This document shows positions 62,310 through 64,000 of a stretch of DNA of 64,000 nucleotides, one piece after another; the first letter of the stretch is position 1; each line of letters begins with the position of its first letter. A model generated the notes under the pieces. The model was not told where the DNA came from. It saw only the letters and a list, made by a program, of their open reading frames with translations, and made no database searches. The stretch comes from Aphidius gifuensis (taxonomy: Eukaryota; Arthropoda; Insecta; Hymenoptera; Braconidae): positions 21,448,555-21,512,554 of the forward strand of contig NC_057789.1 of NCBI RefSeq assembly GCF_014905175.1, read 5' to 3'. Both the position numbers and the translations under genes were made by a program.

Positions 62310-62870
62310 CGAAATTTCTAATGCTAAGAGGATGAGATGTATATGAATTTGTTGTGGGGTAGGTATAGATTCAGACTCGGAAGAAATTAAAGATCTTTGT
62401 GCAAATAAAAACGAAGTAAACCTCCGCTTACAAAAAATACAGTAAAAATTATGACTTAGAAAATATATTCAGTGGGTGTAAAAAAGAATACAATAAGTGG
62501 TAGTTAGACTTACAACTACAGCACCAGATTCGAAACAATCAAAATTAATGACAACTCTTCATGACAAGTCCCAAATATAGTTTTAAATTTCTATAATGTA
62601 TAACATAATTTTTCTTGTCATGAAGAGTTGTCATTAATTTTGATTGTTTTGAATTTGGTGCTGTAGTTGTAAGTCTAACTACCACTTATTGTATTCTTTT
62701 TTTACACCTACTGAATATATTTTCTAAGTCATAATTTTACTGTATTTTTTTGTAAACGTAGATTGACTTCATTTTATTTGCACCGAGTTTTTTAATCTTT
62801 TCCAAGTCTGAATCTATAACTGTTCCACAACGAATTCATATTTTTCTAATGTTAAGAGAATTAGATTTTG
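62310..62870. mobile_element. Foldback (~235-bp arms) carrying a Polinton polymerase fragment at its centre
   Basis: The segment 62320-62570 is inverted at about 62615-62865 (CTAATGCTAAGAG / CTAATGTTAAGAG outermost; GTGGTAGTTAGACTTACAAC inner). The centre on the minus strand (about 62650-62575) matches polB at 55465-55565, including CAATCAAAATTAATGACAAC and TTATAGAAATTTAAAACTAT. So a piece of a related polymerase gene was caught in an inverted duplication. Confidence 0.7.
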
Positions 62871-63126
62871 TATTCGAATTTCTTTAACGTCTCATCCTAA
62901 GCCATCAAAAATTTAAATTTTGTAAATAAGTACACAAAATAATGATGTTGCCATAGAAGAATAATATATAAAAAAGAAAAAATATAATAACGAATTCCTA
63001 TTTTTTTAAATGCTGAGAGAATTATATTTAACTAGTAGATAATAATTAATAAAATTGATCAATATAAAAAATTAAATAATTCATTTATTTTTTTGTTACC
63101 CCTATGACTTTTTTACATTTTTCAGC

Positions 63127-63478
63127 GGCATGGGAACATGGGACATGGGAACATAACACATGGGAACATGGGAACATAACCTATACTACATAGGAACATG
63201 GGAACATAACACATACTACATAGGAACATGGGAACATAACACATACTACATGGGACCTGGGAACATGGGAACATTGGACATAAGACATGGGAACATACTA
63301 CATGGAAACATAACACATACTACATGGGAACATCGGAACATAACACATACTACATAGGAACATGGGAACATAACACATACTACATGGTAACATGGGACAT
63401 GGGAACATGGGAACATTGGACATAAGACATGGGATCATGGGAACATAACACATACTGCATGGGAACATCGGACATCGC
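63127..63478. repeat. CATGGGAAC minisatellite
   Basis: An irregular array of ACATGGGAAC, with longer composite units GGAACATAACACATACTACA(T/G) recurring about every 33-36 bp. It is open on both strands because the 12/33-bp phase is a multiple of three; the peptides (MGTWEHN, MFPCSMCYVP) are artefacts. GC-richer than its flanks, with sharp borders. Confidence 0.9.
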
Positions 63479-64000
63479 AATTTAAAATGACAAAATCTGT
63501 ATTACCGACCGAGGGTAAAAAATTTCTTTACCATCTCTGTTTTACCGGTCTCATTCCCCTGTCACCTCGCCGATCTACCTTTTTTCGACCTCCCTCTGTC
63601 ATAGAACGCCTATAGCTACACTACTATCGTAAATACAGCTTCAATGCTAGCATATACTTAGTATTGTATTTAGTAACGAATGTTTTTTTTTTTTAAGTTA
63701 ATAAAATGATTAAATAAATGAAGAAAAAAAAACGCTTCATGAGTAATAGTTTCGAAAGACCCTTTACAAAGTTGCACCGGGAATGTAAGTCCATGATACT
63801 TAAACACGCTTATTTTCTTGGAATTTTTGAATCTTGTGTTCTTGCCTTTTTCCTTTATTCTTTAAAATTATTTTTCATTTTAAAATTTAGTTATTTCATT
63901 CTTTCAAATTATTTTTTATTTAAAAATTCATTTATTTTATATTCAAAAATTTAGATATTTTATTCTTTTAAATTTTTTCTTTCTATATATTGATAAAATT
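63479..64000. other. AT-rich end of the window, no feature
   Basis: ATTTTATTCTTT/AAATTATTTTT-type phrases recur at 63855-64000 without a constant period. No gene supported. Confidence 0.5.

Noticed and set aside
63122..63480. Overlapping ORFs on both strands (MGTWEHN..., MFPCSMCYVP...)
   Set aside because: The minisatellite period is a multiple of three, so all frames stay open; there is no codon bias and no family match.

Overview
This window looks like a repeat-rich, AT-rich stretch of an animal nuclear genome, most likely an insect and perhaps a parasitoid hymenopteran. The insect assignment is inferred from the transposon mix: Polinton/adintovirus genes, an RPA-bearing Helitron, FLYWCH-type MULE relatives, errantivirus env and tRNA-derived SINEs. 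Spliceosomal introns with GTRAGT donors are visible. I see no ordinary host housekeeping gene. Almost everything is mobile DNA, its decay products, or satellite DNA.

Layout. 0-3.8 kb: decayed errantivirus-like env and pol pieces, a foldback MITE, unidentified coding remnants and a degenerate protein-repeat tract. 4-9 kb: a MITE, a MULE/FLYWCH-type N-terminal pseudogene on the minus strand, an LTR fragment, and one copy of a composite element (here 'element X') with a MITE inside. 9-12.1 kb: AT-rich DNA and a 287-bp satellite.

12.2-27.7 kb: a second, inverted copy of element X, expanded into a ~199-bp palindromic satellite and split by a 12.9-kb Helitron (12750-25644). The Helitron has a 3' hairpin plus CTAG end, a Rep/helicase frame with four in-frame stops, an AAT-codon microsatellite inside that frame, an apparently intact eight-exon RPA1-like gene, a higher-order satellite array, a nested solo LTR (ACAC duplication) and a nested hAT MITE (8-bp duplication).

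28-30.2 kb: a Polinton capsid gene on the minus strand, split by a TA-flanked MITE with a tRNA-like core. 31-33.8 kb: small MITEs and an LTR fragment. 33.8-38.5 kb: a multi-exon MULE transposase pseudogene (minus) carrying a solo LTR in an intron and probably a second LTR.

41.6-45.5 kb: a Polinton/adintovirus morphogenesis block: packaging ATPase (minus), then PLA2-like protein, minor capsid segment, adenain-like protease, penton-like protein and major capsid protein (plus). All but the PLA2 ORF are visibly broken. 46-52.5 kb: a satellite copy, a Helitron Rep remnant hit by a SINE, a tandemly duplicated remnant that shows the empty site of a TA-MITE, and two dimeric satellites. 52.6-56.5 kb: a Polinton protein-primed DNA polymerase pseudogene, possibly the other end of the same Polinton. 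57.5-60.8 kb: a mosaic long repeat. 61.5-62.2 kb: the only long uninterrupted intronless ORF, a RING-finger protein. 62.3-64 kb: a foldback carrying a polymerase fragment, and a CATGGGAAC minisatellite.

The best candidates for something new are the RPA-bearing Helitron with its internal satellite, the TA-MITE family with tRNA-like cores, and the RING-finger gene with a duplicated leader. Homology calls are from recognised motifs only; no database search was possible.
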